From Cellulophaga sp. BC115SP (GTDB lineage: Bacteria > Bacteroidota > Bacteroidia > Cytophagales > Spirosomataceae), in contig NZ_JAAALB010000008.1 of assembly GCF_009905545.1 (NCBI RefSeq), positions 157,487-221,486 of the forward strand: a stretch of DNA of 64,000 bases, in the 5' to 3' direction. The translations under genes and the position numbers were made by a program. Below are positions 23,800 to 32,423 of the stretch, one piece after another. Positions within the stretch are counted from its first letter, which is position 1, and every line of letters starts with the position of its first letter. The notes beneath the pieces were generated by a model. The model had not been told where the DNA came from. It did no database searches and saw nothing but the letters and a program-made list of their open reading frames with translations.

Positions 23800-25272
23800 A
23801 TGTCTTATCAAAGAAAGACCAAGATTGTAGCTACGATTGGCCCAGCATCAGAATCACCAGAGATGTTGACCAAACTTGCCCAAGCAGGTGCAAACATATT
23901 CAGACTTAATTTCTCGCATGGTACTCATGAAGACCACCTTCAGAGAGTAAAGAACATCAGAGCTGTCTCTGAAGAATTAGGTACAAACCTAACAATTCTT
24001 CAAGATTTACAAGGTCCGAAAATTCGTACTCAACTTGTTGAAAACAATGGCGTAGAATTGATTGCTGGAAAAACGCTTACTTTCGTAATGGACGAAAACG
24101 TTGTAGGTACATCAGAAAGAGTAGGTACTACTTACACTTCAATGTACTTAGACGTAAATCCAGGAGAGCGTATCTTGATGGATGATGGTAACTTAGAAGT
24201 AAAAGTATTAGCAGTAGACAAAAAGAAAAAAGAGGTAGTTACCGAAGTAATTTATGGTGGTATCTTGAAGTCTAAAAAAGGTATTAACCTTCCAGGTACA
24301 AAAGTGTCATTGCCATGTTTGACTCCAAAAGACGAAGCAGATTTGTACTTCGGTTTGGACAATGGTGTTGACTGGGTTGCGCTTTCATTCGTACGTAAAG
24401 CTGATGATATTTATGATATCAAACAAAAAATCGCTGCTTACGGAAAAGATACTAAAGTTATCGCTAAAATCGAGAAACCAGAGGCTATCGATAACCTAGA
24501 CGAAATTATTGCCGCTACTGATGCTATCATGGTAGCTCGTGGTGACTTGGGTGTTGAAATGGATGGTGCTGAAGTACCTCATTTGCAACGCGTAATGGTT
24601 GAGAAGTGTACGCAAGCTGGTAAGCCAGTAATCGTTGCAACACAAATGTTGGAATCAATGATTACGAATCCAGTTCCTACACGTGCTGAAACTTCTGACG
24701 TTGCTAATGCAGTATTGCAAGGTGCTTCTGCAACGATGTTGAGTGCAGAGTCTGCTTCAGGTACTTACCCTGTGAAGTCAGTAGAAACAATGGCTCACAT
24801 CCAAGAGGTGGTTGAAGAACAACAAAACAAAATCGAAATCGTAAAAGGAGACGAGGCTGCTATTTACTTCAAAAACCACTCATTGGCACACAATGATTCT
24901 AAATACGCATTGAACGACCGAATGATTGCTAGTGCATGTCGTTTGGCACGTGATACTAAAGCAGAAGCGATTCTTTGTATCACAAACAGTGGTTACACTG
25001 CGTTCCGTTTGTCGGCTCACCGTCCAAAAGCAAACCTTTATGTATTCACATCAAACAAAGCTATCATGACTGTGATGGGATTGTTGTGGGGTGCTAAAGT
25101 ATTCTATTACGAAGCTGATGGAAAAGATGTAGAAGCTACTGTAAATGGTATGACTGACATCTTGGTAGCAAAAGGATTACTCGCAAAAGGAGATACTTAT
25201 GTAACTACGCTGAGCGTTCCTTCAAACAAAGATTTGAAAACTAACACTGTACAATTAGGTGTAGTTGAATAA
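23800..25272 (+). CDS. pyk: Pyruvate kinase
   Basis: Glycolytic enzyme making pyruvate and ATP from phosphoenolpyruvate and ADP, 490 residues. The start TKIVATIGPASES, the substrate-loop motif NFSHGTHEDH, the K+/Mg2+ region LQDLQGPKIRT, the signature KIEKPEAIDNLDEII, MVARGDLGVEM and PVIVATQMLESMI are intact. The C-terminal domain is a normal allosteric one (ILCITNSGYTAFRLSAHRPKANLYVFT). The ATG at 23800 is the family start. It stands alone, with a UUCG-capped terminator close behind. Its long upstream region may hold regulatory sites, but none was identified. Confidence 0.97.
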   Translation: MSYQRKTKIVATIGPASESPEMLTKLAQAGANIFRLNFSHGTHEDHLQRVKNIRAVSEELGTNLTILQDLQGPKIRTQLVENNGVELIAGKTLTFVMDENVVGTSERVGTTYTSMYLDVNPGERILMDDGNLEVKVLAVDKKKKEVVTEVIYGGILKSKKGINLPGTKVSLPCLTPKDEADLYFGLDNGVDWVALSFVRKADDIYDIKQKIAAYGKDTKVIAKIEKPEAIDNLDEIIAATDAIMVARGDLGVEMDGAEVPHLQRVMVEKCTQAGKPVIVATQMLESMITNPVPTRAETSDVANAVLQGASATMLSAESASGTYPVKSVETMAHIQEVVEEQQNKIEIVKGDEAAIYFKNHSLAHNDSKYALNDRMIASACRLARDTKAEAILCITNSGYTAFRLSAHRPKANLYVFTSNKAIMTVMGLLWGAKVFYYEADGKDVEATVNGMTDILVAKGLLAKGDTYVTTLSVPSNKDLKTNTVQLGVVE

Positions 25273-25286
25273 TATTACCTTCCCAT

Positions 25287-25322
25287 AAAAGAAAAGGCGT
25301 ATCCTTCGGGTACGTCTTTTTT
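25287..25322 (+). terminator. Terminator of pyk
   Basis: Stem of AAAAGGCGTATCC and GGGTACGTCTTTT with a TTCG tetraloop, followed by a T-run. It begins 15 bases past the stop codon. Confidence 0.9.
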
Positions 25323-25966
25323 ATTATTATATTTTTTGAAATCATAAATTTGGTAGTTACCAAATGGTAATAATTGAGCAATAAACTCGAGATTTATGGA
25401 GCTTATTAGGAGATGATAAGGGAATGATTGTATTTTTATGGGAATAAACTATTAAAAATGGAGCTTTGTGAAAAATCAGTTGTAAGAGGGGAAATAAAGA
25501 GACTGTCGTTATTTCTTATTAGACGGTAGGTATAGTTGTCAAGAAAGTTGTTAATTTTATCCATAAAATACATGATAGTCGTGAGAAATGGGATTTGACA
25601 CAGTTATTCCTGAAGCAACTTGGTAAAACTTCCTTAGCAATCCTCATGGTTTTTGATGTTAATTTTTAATCATTTGAAGAAAAAATTAACATTTTGAGCA
25701 AAGACGATTTTTCGAATCTATTTGACTAAAAATAGGGCTGAGTTTTTCGAAATAATCGATGAGGACACAAACAAAATGCAATAGAATTTGCTATATTAGC
25801 AATAAATCCGAGGTATTTACTAAAATATCAATCCTGATTAGTTCACAGGTGTTGAACTGTTGTTGTTAATTAATTGAAAATCAGTTACTCAGGTATGGCT
25901 AATAGACTGCCTTATTCTCCAAGAGCTGGTAACCGCCATTATCACGACTTGTTAAATTTACAACCG
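25323..25966. other. About 640 bp without a gene; holds one perfect palindrome
   Basis: An AT-rich region before the LytTR gene. The palindrome TTTGGTA-GT-TACCAAA at 25349-25364 is the only clear structure. An in-frame upstream extension of the next gene from a TTG at 25874 exists but is not favoured. Confidence 0.5.
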
Positions 25967-26701
25967 ATGAGTAAGAAAATTAAAACTATCTTGGTAGATG
26001 ACGAGAGACTCGCGCGCCAAGAGCTAAAGTACTTATTACAGGAGTTTTCAGACATTCAGATCATTGATGAAGCTGAGAACGTAGATGAGGCTTTGGAGAA
26101 AATACACCGACTTCAACCTGATTTGATTTTTCTAGATATTGAAATGCCAGAAAAAAATGGCTTCGATTTACTAGAGGAATTAGAGTTTGTTCCAAAAGTG
26201 GTGTTTGTAACGGCCTATAATCAATACGCAATCCAAGCATTTGAGTCTGAGGCAATGGACTATATTCTGAAGCCTACAAAGACAGAGCGTTTGGCTAAAA
26301 CGATTGAGAAAGTACGTTCAGAAATTCAGCAAGAAAGAGCTACAGCAGCCGTTTCAGAAGGTCGATTGTCACCCGACAAACGTATTTTCTTGAAAGATGG
26401 CGAAAAGTGCTATTTCGTTAGATTGTCTGAAGTATTTATGATTGAATCAGTTGGTAACTATTGCCGTTTCCATTTTGGCAATAATCGTCCGATGATTCAC
26501 CGTTCATTAAATAAAATCCAAGAACGCCTCGATCCTACGATTTTCTTCAGAGCAAATCGTCAGCAAATCATTAATACTGAGTATATCCACGATATAGATT
26601 CTTACTACAAAGGTGGTATGAAAGTGGTATTGAATAATGGTATCGAACTAGAGATTTCGACCAGAAACTCAGTAGCCTTCAAAGAAATGATGGGAATCTA
26701 A
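25967..26701 (+). CDS. LytTR-family response regulator
   Basis: Response regulator of 244 residues from the ATG at 25967 (MSKKIKTILVDDERLARQE). The receiver domain has Asp11-Asp12, phospho-acceptor Asp57 in LIFLDIEMPEKNG, and Lys in YILKPTKTERL. The LytTR DNA-binding domain (about 145-244) includes YFVRLSEVFMIESVGNYCRFHF and IFFRANRQQIINTEYI. An in-frame TTG at 25874 would add 31 residues (including SYSGMANRLPYSPRAGNRHY) that are not part of the family, so the ATG is preferred. No kinase gene is next to it, so its partner lies elsewhere. Confidence 0.94.
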   Translation: MSKKIKTILVDDERLARQELKYLLQEFSDIQIIDEAENVDEALEKIHRLQPDLIFLDIEMPEKNGFDLLEELEFVPKVVFVTAYNQYAIQAFESEAMDYILKPTKTERLAKTIEKVRSEIQQERATAAVSEGRLSPDKRIFLKDGEKCYFVRLSEVFMIESVGNYCRFHFGNNRPMIHRSLNKIQERLDPTIFFRANRQQIINTEYIHDIDSYYKGGMKVVLNNGIELEISTRNSVAFKEMMGI

Positions 26702-26785
26702 ATAAGTTACATATTGATAACTCATATCTATGATTTTAGCAATATGTACAGACTAAATATGATTCTTGCAATACAATATTTTAGG

Positions 26786-26817
26786 AGCTTGATAGCAACA
26801 GCTATCAAGCTTTTTTA
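26786..26817 (+). terminator. Terminator of the LytTR gene
   Basis: Perfect 10-bp arms AGCTTGATAG and CTATCAAGCT with loop CAACAG, then TTTTT. Confidence 0.9.
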
Positions 26818-26872
26818 TTGTTTCCTCAATTCTTTCCTGACAATTATCTTCTCTCAACTGAAGACTTTTCTC

Positions 26873-26880
26873 TAATTTTG
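26873..26880 (+). promoter_or_regulatory. Candidate -7 element of the plsC gene
   Basis: TAATTTTG fits TAnnTTTG and ends 5 bases before the ATG, implying a leaderless or nearly leaderless transcript. The -33 element is not clear. Confidence 0.4.
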
Positions 26881-26885
26881 TCTCT

Positions 26886-27617
26886 ATGCGTATTTTTAAA
26901 ACTCTTTATAATATCTGGGCAGCATTTTGGCTGATATTTATTTTCTTGCTGTTGTTTCCTTTTTTCTGGTTATTTCTTCAAAAAGAATCATGGAAACCTA
27001 AAGCTCATTATCTGAATCGTTTGTGGGGAAAACTATATTTTCCAATTATTGGAGTTCCTATTCGTGTTGAATACCGTTTTCAACCAGATACACAAAAAGC
27101 TTATGTTTTTTGTGCCAACCACTTTTCGTATTTGGATATTGCTGCCATGGGGATTGTGTTGAAAAACTACTACGCATTTGTGGGTAAAAGTGCTATTAAG
27201 AAGGTGCCTCTGTTTGGATATATGTTTTCTAAACTACATATTCAGGTAGACAGAGAAGACCGTAGTAGTCGAGCCAAATCGATGACTCGTTCGGTAAGAG
27301 CTTTGCAAAATGGACGAAGTATCGTGATTTTCCCTGAAGGTGGAATCAAGTCTAAAAAGCCTCCATTGATGCACAAACCTCTAAAAGATGGGGCTTTTGT
27401 AATGGCAATACAACAACAGGTGCCTATTGTGCCAGTTACGTTTGTGAATAACTACAAAATTATGTTTGATAGCAATCCTTCGTTGACTCGTATGCCTTTG
27501 CGTGTGGTTGTACATGAGCCTATTTCAACAATAGGAAAAACTCAGGAAGATGTAGAGACCTTGAAAGAAGAGGTATTTCAAGTAATTCAAAGTACGCTTT
27601 TGGAATACAACTCCTAA
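26886..27617 (+). CDS. plsC: 1-acyl-sn-glycerol-3-phosphate acyltransferase
   Basis: Membrane-bound acyltransferase of phospholipid synthesis, transferring an acyl chain to lysophosphatidic acid; 243 residues. A hydrophobic anchor covers about 8-32. Motif I NHFSYLD at 78-84 holds the catalytic His79 and Asp84, and motif III FPEGGIKSKKP and motif IV VPIVPVTFVN are present. The ATG at 26886 (MRIFKTLYNIW) lies right behind a candidate promoter. It is probably transcribed alone: 175 bases separate it from the next gene. Closely related acyltransferases (such as those for lipid A-like or ornithine lipids) cannot be excluded. Confidence 0.9.
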   Translation: MRIFKTLYNIWAAFWLIFIFLLLFPFFWLFLQKESWKPKAHYLNRLWGKLYFPIIGVPIRVEYRFQPDTQKAYVFCANHFSYLDIAAMGIVLKNYYAFVGKSAIKKVPLFGYMFSKLHIQVDREDRSSRAKSMTRSVRALQNGRSIVIFPEGGIKSKKPPLMHKPLKDGAFVMAIQQQVPIVPVTFVNNYKIMFDSNPSLTRMPLRVVVHEPISTIGKTQEDVETLKEEVFQVIQSTLLEYNS

Positions 27618-27792
27618 TACTTGCTAGTTTTTGAAGTACGGATATTTGACAGAGATAAGGTCGTCAGTTTTAAACACCGATTACTCAACAAATTTGCCAA
27701 TTATCCACAAATGTTATTTTTAGAACTAATTCTTTATCTTAATTTGCATCATAAGATTAACGTTTTACTGAATCTAAAAACTAAAACAAACT

Positions 27793-28572
27793 ATGTACTC
27801 GCACGAAATTGATTACAAGATTATTGGTGAAGATATCCAAATTGTAGAAATTGAATTAGATCCTAACGAAACTGTGATAGCCGAAGCAGGCGCCATGGTT
27901 TATATGGAAGATGGTATTACTTTTGAAACTAAAATGGGCGACGGCTCAAATGCTGATAACTCTGTTTTGGGTAAAATTTTCCAAGCTGGGAGTCGCTTGT
28001 TGACAGGAGAATCGTTGTTTATGACGCACTTTACCAACCGTGGTTATGGTAAACGTAAAGTAGCTTTCGCAGCGCCCCACCCAGGTACAATCGTTCCTAT
28101 TAATTTGGCTACTATGCCTGGCAATACTTTAATTGCTCAAAAGGATAGTTTCTTGTGTGCAGCTTTAGGTACGAAGGTATCTATTACATTCAACCAACGT
28201 ATTGGTTCTGGATTCTTTGGTGGCGAAGGATTTATTCTTGAAAAACTACAAGGCGATGGCTTAGCGTTTGTACACGCTGGTGGTACTATTGTCGAAAAGT
28301 ACTTGAACAATGAAACCCTTAGAATTGATACAGGTTGTATCGTAGCCTTTGAACCAACCTTGAGTTATGACATTCAACGTGCAGGTAATTTGAAATCAAT
28401 GGTATTTGGTGGAGAAGGGCTATTTTTGGCTACAATGCGTGGCACAGGACGTGTTTGGATTCAATCAATGCCTCTTTCTAAATTAATTCGTACACTTTCA
28501 CCGTATGGTCAAAATACCAACAAGGAAGGTGGTTCGGTATTGGGTGGATTAGGTAATTTATTCGAAGATTAA
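27793..28572 (+). CDS. AIM24/TIGR00266 family protein
   Basis: A 259-residue soluble protein of the AIM24 family (TIGR00266). The recognisable core is [28 protein letters not shown], then [30 protein letters not shown] and [30 protein letters not shown], making a beta-rich TRAP-like fold in repeated sheets. Bacterial members have no established function. Mitochondrial AIM24 affects membrane organisation, which may not apply here. It lies between plsC and gldD as a separate unit, followed by a structured repeat element. Confidence 0.92.
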   Translation: MYSHEIDYKIIGEDIQIVEIELDPNETVIAEAGAMVYMEDGITFETKMGDGSNADNSVLGKIFQAGSRLLTGESLFMTHFTNRGYGKRKVAFAAPHPGTIVPINLATMPGNTLIAQKDSFLCAALGTKVSITFNQRIGSGFFGGEGFILEKLQGDGLAFVHAGGTIVEKYLNNETLRIDTGCIVAFEPTLSYDIQRAGNLKSMVFGGEGLFLATMRGTGRVWIQSMPLSKLIRTLSPYGQNTNKEGGSVLGGLGNLFED

Positions 28573-28677
28573 TCGTAGGTGTAAATTTTGCAATAAAGTT
28601 TACATAAGAACGTTTCCTCTTTATACATATTTGAGTTTTTTCGTTGTAAAAGGAATAAAAAATCCCTTCGCAACTGC

Positions 28678-28780
28678 TTACTTTTCTTGTCTTGACACAA
28701 GAAAAGTAACCGCAGCGGCGGCCGCAAAAGAAAGTCATGAAATCCTAAACTCGCCTTCGGCTCAAACAGTAGGATTTCAT
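28678..28780. repeat. Two-hairpin dispersed element, copy 1
   Basis: Hairpin 1 has arms TTACTTTTCTTG (28678-28689) and CAAGAAAAGTAA (28698-28709). Hairpin 2 has arms ATGAAATCCTA (28737-28747) and TAGGATTTCAT (28770-28780), with a capped inner stem GCCTTCGGC. A GC-rich insert of about 15 bases (CGCAGCGGCGGCCGC) between the hairpins is missing from the copy at 37165-37251. Confidence 0.92.
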
Positions 28781-28946
28781 AAAAAAGATATAACAAACTA
28801 TGAGGTGTTTATTTTAAGGAACTTTCAAAATTTAAACACCCTCTTAGATTTTATACTTGAATAATGTAGTTTTGCAAGTATTATCAGCCTATCCAAAGCT
28901 TCTAGCTATAGGGAATAGGACACAATCACCAATAACTACTTTTGTA

Positions 28947-29594
28947 ATGAATCTCAAAAAAATTCATACATATACGATTCAAAGAAAACCTCATGGTCTG
29001 ATGGCTGTGAGGTTTTCTGCTTTGTTAGTCATCCTTTTGATGAGCGTATCTGCTTGTCGTCAAAAAAAAGATGATGATGGTTTTACGCCCAAGCCCAAAG
29101 GCTATAATCGTATTGATTTACCCAAAGCTGAATATCAAATGCTAACTGAAAAGCACCCATATAGCTTTGAGTACTCGAAGTATGCGATTATTAAGCCTGA
29201 TACTGTTCGATGGGCGGAGCCACACTGGATTTATATTTATTATCCAGAAATGAAAGCAATGATTCAATTGACTTATAAGTCATTGAATGGTGACCAACAA
29301 AAGCTGGCTAAACTTATTGACGATGCTCACCGTTTGGCAGCAAGGCATAATATTAAGGCTTATTCTATCAAAGATTTGGTTATGAAAACTAAGTCTGGCA
29401 AAACGGCTAAGTTGATAGAATTAGAAGGCGAAGTGCCAACGTATGTGCAATTCTATACGACCGACTCCACCAAGCATTATCTAAGAGGTGCTTTGTATTT
29501 CAATACAGCCACAAAAAGTGATTCTTTAGCTCCTGTAATTGACTATCTCAAAACAGACGTCATTCGCTTGATTAATACCTTGCAGTGGCATTAG
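28947..29594 (+). CDS. gldD: Gliding motility lipoprotein GldD
   Basis: Lipoprotein required for gliding and T9SS function in Bacteroidota, 215 residues from the ATG at 28947 (MNLKKIHTYTIQRK); the lipobox is VSAC with Cys37. An internal ATG at 29001 (MAVRFSALLVILL) would give a more conventional leader. The mature protein matches GldD: YNRIDLPKAEYQML, YSFEYSKYAIIKPD, EPHWIYIYYPEMKAMIQLTY, LEGEVPTYVQFYTTDSTKHYLRGALYF and a tail ending IRLINTLQWH. Its exact mechanism is unknown. It is separate from other gld genes in this window. An 11-bp inverted repeat (28983-29018) spans the two candidate starts. Confidence 0.93.
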   Translation: MNLKKIHTYTIQRKPHGLMAVRFSALLVILLMSVSACRQKKDDDGFTPKPKGYNRIDLPKAEYQMLTEKHPYSFEYSKYAIIKPDTVRWAEPHWIYIYYPEMKAMIQLTYKSLNGDQQKLAKLIDDAHRLAARHNIKAYSIKDLVMKTKSGKTAKLIELEGEVPTYVQFYTTDSTKHYLRGALYFNTATKSDSLAPVIDYLKTDVIRLINTLQWH

Positions 29595-29595
29595 T

Positions 29596-29738
29596 GGAAT
29601 TGTGAATGGTGAGTGAAGAATTGTGAATTTCTTAAAAAGCCCTATTTAAAATTCTTACAGAAAGACTAGAAAATGATGGAAGGTTTGTACTAGTTCACAA
29701 AAACACTCACAAGTCACTCATTCAAAATTCACAATTAC
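29596..29738. repeat. Long imperfect palindrome of the GAATTGTGAAT family
   Basis: Begins GGAATTGTGAATGGTGAGTG just after the gldD stop and ends ATTCAAAATTCACAATTAC, overlapping the stop codon of the minus-strand TonB receptor. It bridges two convergent genes. Confidence 0.75.
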
Positions 29739-32131
29739 TTAATCGGTACGACCAATTTTATACTGATATTTCTGCCCATATTATAAACTCCACGTCTTTG
29801 AGTAATGGGATTTGTGTCGAGATACTTTAGTCGGCTTTGATGGTTTTGATATGCCAAGTCAAAGAGGTTGTTGACATTGATATAGAGCGACGCAATTGTT
29901 TTTTTGTCTTTGTTCCGCCAAGTCATACCTGTGCCTAGATTTACTAGGGTATATGCTGGTGTAATCGTTTCGGTATTGTAAGCCAAAAGCACCTGATTTT
30001 GGGTTTGATGATGTTCTAATTCTGCTAAGAAATACACATTCTCCACATATTTTCCCCAAGTTTTTTTACTCCATTTTACTTGACTAATCCATCGCGCTGG
30101 TGGCATAAATGGCAAATACTTTGACGAGTCGTTAATGGCTTGTTGATTAATGCCTTTTACCATTGAATAGCTTTGATTGAAACTCAGCCATGGTACAGGA
30201 GTAAAGTTGATAGTCGCCTCCAAGCCTTGCAAAAGCGCATTGCCCTGTACATATCTAAACACAGGCACTTGATTAATTAAAGAATCTTTTCCATTTGGCG
30301 CCTGAACTCTTTCAGAATAAGTATAGTGTTGAATTTGGTTTCTAAACCAGCTCACATCAAGATACCATTGGCGATTTTCCCATGTAAAACCAATATCTGT
30401 TTGTAAAGAAACTTCCGATTTTTGATTTACATTCCCAATTTCATAACGATAGGTCCCTGCATGTTCGCCATTTGATGATAATTCTGGAACAGATGGTGCA
30501 CGGAAGCCTCTGGCGGTATTGGTGCGCAGACTTAGGTTTGAATTGAGTTTATAAACGACACCCAAACTTCCTGTGATATTACTGTAAGAATTACTGAGTC
30601 CACTAAAACGCTCCTCTACAGCTCCTTGAGGCGATGTCTGAAATTTGCCATTCGCATCTACATAAAGTTGTGAGATATTTAATTGGCGATAGTCATAGCG
30701 AAGTCCTCCGCTAATAATCCAATTATTCCATTTCTTTTTCGAAAAAACAAAAATGCCTTTATCTGCCAAATTGAAATTAGGATATAGCGTTTCATTACCT
30801 TTATTATTCATGTTTTGCCATAAACCATTGCTACCAATGCTGGTTTCCCATTGATTGCGTTCGGGCAAATGTAAGCGAATATCGTAGTAATAGTTTTGTA
30901 AAAAGAAATATAAATCAGGTTCAGAAGGTCTGAAAATATTTCCATATTCACGACGATGGTTTTGAGTGTAAGAAAAAACAAAGCTCAAAGAGGAAGCACC
31001 CAACTGAAATAAGGAGCTACTTGTCCACTTATAATTGCTCAGCGCTTGCGAATTACTGGGGTTAATGGCTCGTCCCTCAAGCTCTTGAGAAGATACAGTA
31101 ACTAACTTTTCTTCTCCATTTTCTAAAATAGCTTTGACAAAATGCCCTTGTGAATCACGTTGTCCATCGATGATATTGATATTTTGACCAAACTTTGAAA
31201 AGTACAAACGGGAGTATCCCCATTTCTTTTGTACACCGACTATTCCTGAAAAATTGAGCTCATTGAAGTTTGAACCCCAAACTCGACCATCATATTTATT
31301 TTGATAGTTTTGCCCATCTTTCATACTAAATCTCGCTTGCCAAAGTAAGCCATTTTGATTGTGTACCAGAGTACCAGATACTCCATGAAATCCTTGATTA
31401 CTCTGATAATTGTACAAAATGTTTCCTGCTAAAGGCGTATTTTCAGCAGGCAAAATTGAAATGACTGACATAACGCCTCCTATACCATCTGAGCCGTACA
31501 TCAACGAACCTGCTCCTCGAATAATCTCATATCGATCGATTGAATATTCGTCGATGTGTAATGAGTGTTCTTCGCCCCATTGATTATCTTCCTGACGAAC
31601 TCCATCGTGCATCGTAATAACTCGATTAAAGCCAAGTCCACGAATAATAGGCTTTGACAATGTAGCGCCAGTGGTAATTTGCGACATGCCAGGGAGTTTA
31701 CTAATTGCATCGACAAGGTTGGTACTACCTGATTGAAGCCATTGTGTTTTAGAGAGTGCGGCAATGGGAATAGGGCTTTCTTTAACAACCGTTTTGCTTG
31801 CCGAGCCAGAGACAATGACTTCTTCGAGCGAAACTGCACTTGGCGTGAGGGCAATTTGAAAAGTAGTATCTGATTTTATGCTGATTTTTTGAGTGAAAGT
31901 TTTGTATCCAATATGACTTATCTGAAGCATATAACTCCCTTTTTTGACTTCCTCAAAGCTGAATTTTCCAGCGGATTGACTCAGAGTGCCACGACGAAGT
32001 TCTACCAAATACAGATTGGCGCCAATGATTTCTTCTTTTGTGTCAGAAGCAATCACATTGCCTTGGAGTCGTACTTGTGCTTGAGTACTAATAGAATACA
32101 ATATGCCAAGTAATAGTAATAATTTTTTCAT
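29735..32131 (-). CDS. TonB-dependent outer-membrane receptor, probable metal or metallophore uptake
   Basis: A 798-residue TonB-dependent receptor. A signal peptide (1-18) is followed by a CarboxypepD_reg-like domain (about 20-100, LQGNVIASDTKEEIIGANLYL ... QISHIGYKTF), a plug (about 105-225, LVDAISKLPGMSQITTGATLSKPIIRGLGFNRVI ... IRGAGSLMYGSDGIGGVMSVI) and a 22-strand barrel that ends properly with NISIKLVVPIK. The plug's WGEEHSLHIDEY contains His/Glu residues like metal-uptake receptors. Three DtxR-like half-sites precede the gene, suggesting control by iron or manganese; that is inference. It is divergent from the nitroreductase. Confidence 0.92.
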   Translation of the reverse strand: MKKLLLLLGILYSISTQAQVRLQGNVIASDTKEEIIGANLYLVELRRGTLSQSAGKFSFEEVKKGSYMLQISHIGYKTFTQKISIKSDTTFQIALTPSAVSLEEVIVSGSASKTVVKESPIPIAALSKTQWLQSGSTNLVDAISKLPGMSQITTGATLSKPIIRGLGFNRVITMHDGVRQEDNQWGEEHSLHIDEYSIDRYEIIRGAGSLMYGSDGIGGVMSVISILPAENTPLAGNILYNYQSNQGFHGVSGTLVHNQNGLLWQARFSMKDGQNYQNKYDGRVWGSNFNELNFSGIVGVQKKWGYSRLYFSKFGQNINIIDGQRDSQGHFVKAILENGEEKLVTVSSQELEGRAINPSNSQALSNYKWTSSSLFQLGASSLSFVFSYTQNHRREYGNIFRPSEPDLYFFLQNYYYDIRLHLPERNQWETSIGSNGLWQNMNNKGNETLYPNFNLADKGIFVFSKKKWNNWIISGGLRYDYRQLNISQLYVDANGKFQTSPQGAVEERFSGLSNSYSNITGSLGVVYKLNSNLSLRTNTARGFRAPSVPELSSNGEHAGTYRYEIGNVNQKSEVSLQTDIGFTWENRQWYLDVSWFRNQIQHYTYSERVQAPNGKDSLINQVPVFRYVQGNALLQGLEATINFTPVPWLSFNQSYSMVKGINQQAINDSSKYLPFMPPARWISQVKWSKKTWGKYVENVYFLAELEHHQTQNQVLLAYNTETITPAYTLVNLGTGMTWRNKDKKTIASLYINVNNLFDLAYQNHQSRLKYLDTNPITQRRGVYNMGRNISIKLVVPIK

Positions 32132-32202
32132 GAGAGTGAAACAAGGGTTTTGTTGGGTTTAGAAAGTTATAAGATGAGATATGGTTTAGTTTTGGTTTAT
32201 TT

Positions 32203-32280
32203 AATTTTTAGATTAGTCTAAAAATTTATGCAAAAATAGGCTAAAAAATATATTTGTCAATACTTATTTGTCTAAAAATC
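32203..32280 (-). promoter_or_regulatory. Cluster of DtxR/MntR-like boxes before the TonB receptor
   Basis: A perfect palindrome AATTTTTAGA-TTAG-TCTAAAAATT at 32203-32226 is followed by AGGCTAAAAAAT at 32238-32249 and TGTCTAAAAATC at 32269-32280, three spaced copies of a CTAAAAA-type half-site. They lie 72-149 bases before the receptor start. Confidence 0.55.
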
Positions 32281-32356
32281 AGAAGAAAGAAAAGTTTAAT
32301 CGCTATTTTTAATTGTATCAAAATGATTTTTTAATGGAGATATACCTTGATTTTGC

Positions 32357-32386
32357 TTTGTTTTTTGCCTAAGAATTTTAACTTTG
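32357..32386 (+). promoter_or_regulatory. Promoter of the nitroreductase gene
   Basis: TTTG at 32357-32360 and TAACTTTG at 32379-32386, spacer 18 bases, the standard Bacteroidota arrangement. The ATG follows 37 bases later. Confidence 0.6.
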
Positions 32387-32423
32387 TAAGACAAGCCCAA
32401 TTTAATTCATCAACATACGACAC

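Noticed and set aside
25874..25966. N-terminal extension of the LytTR regulator from a TTG
   Set aside because: The 31 added residues do not resemble receiver domains, while the ATG at 25967 gives a standard receiver start.
27621..27812. 63-residue frame between plsC and the AIM24 gene
   Set aside because: It overlaps the start of the AIM24 gene, has no recognisable domain and reads as chance open frame in AT-rich DNA.
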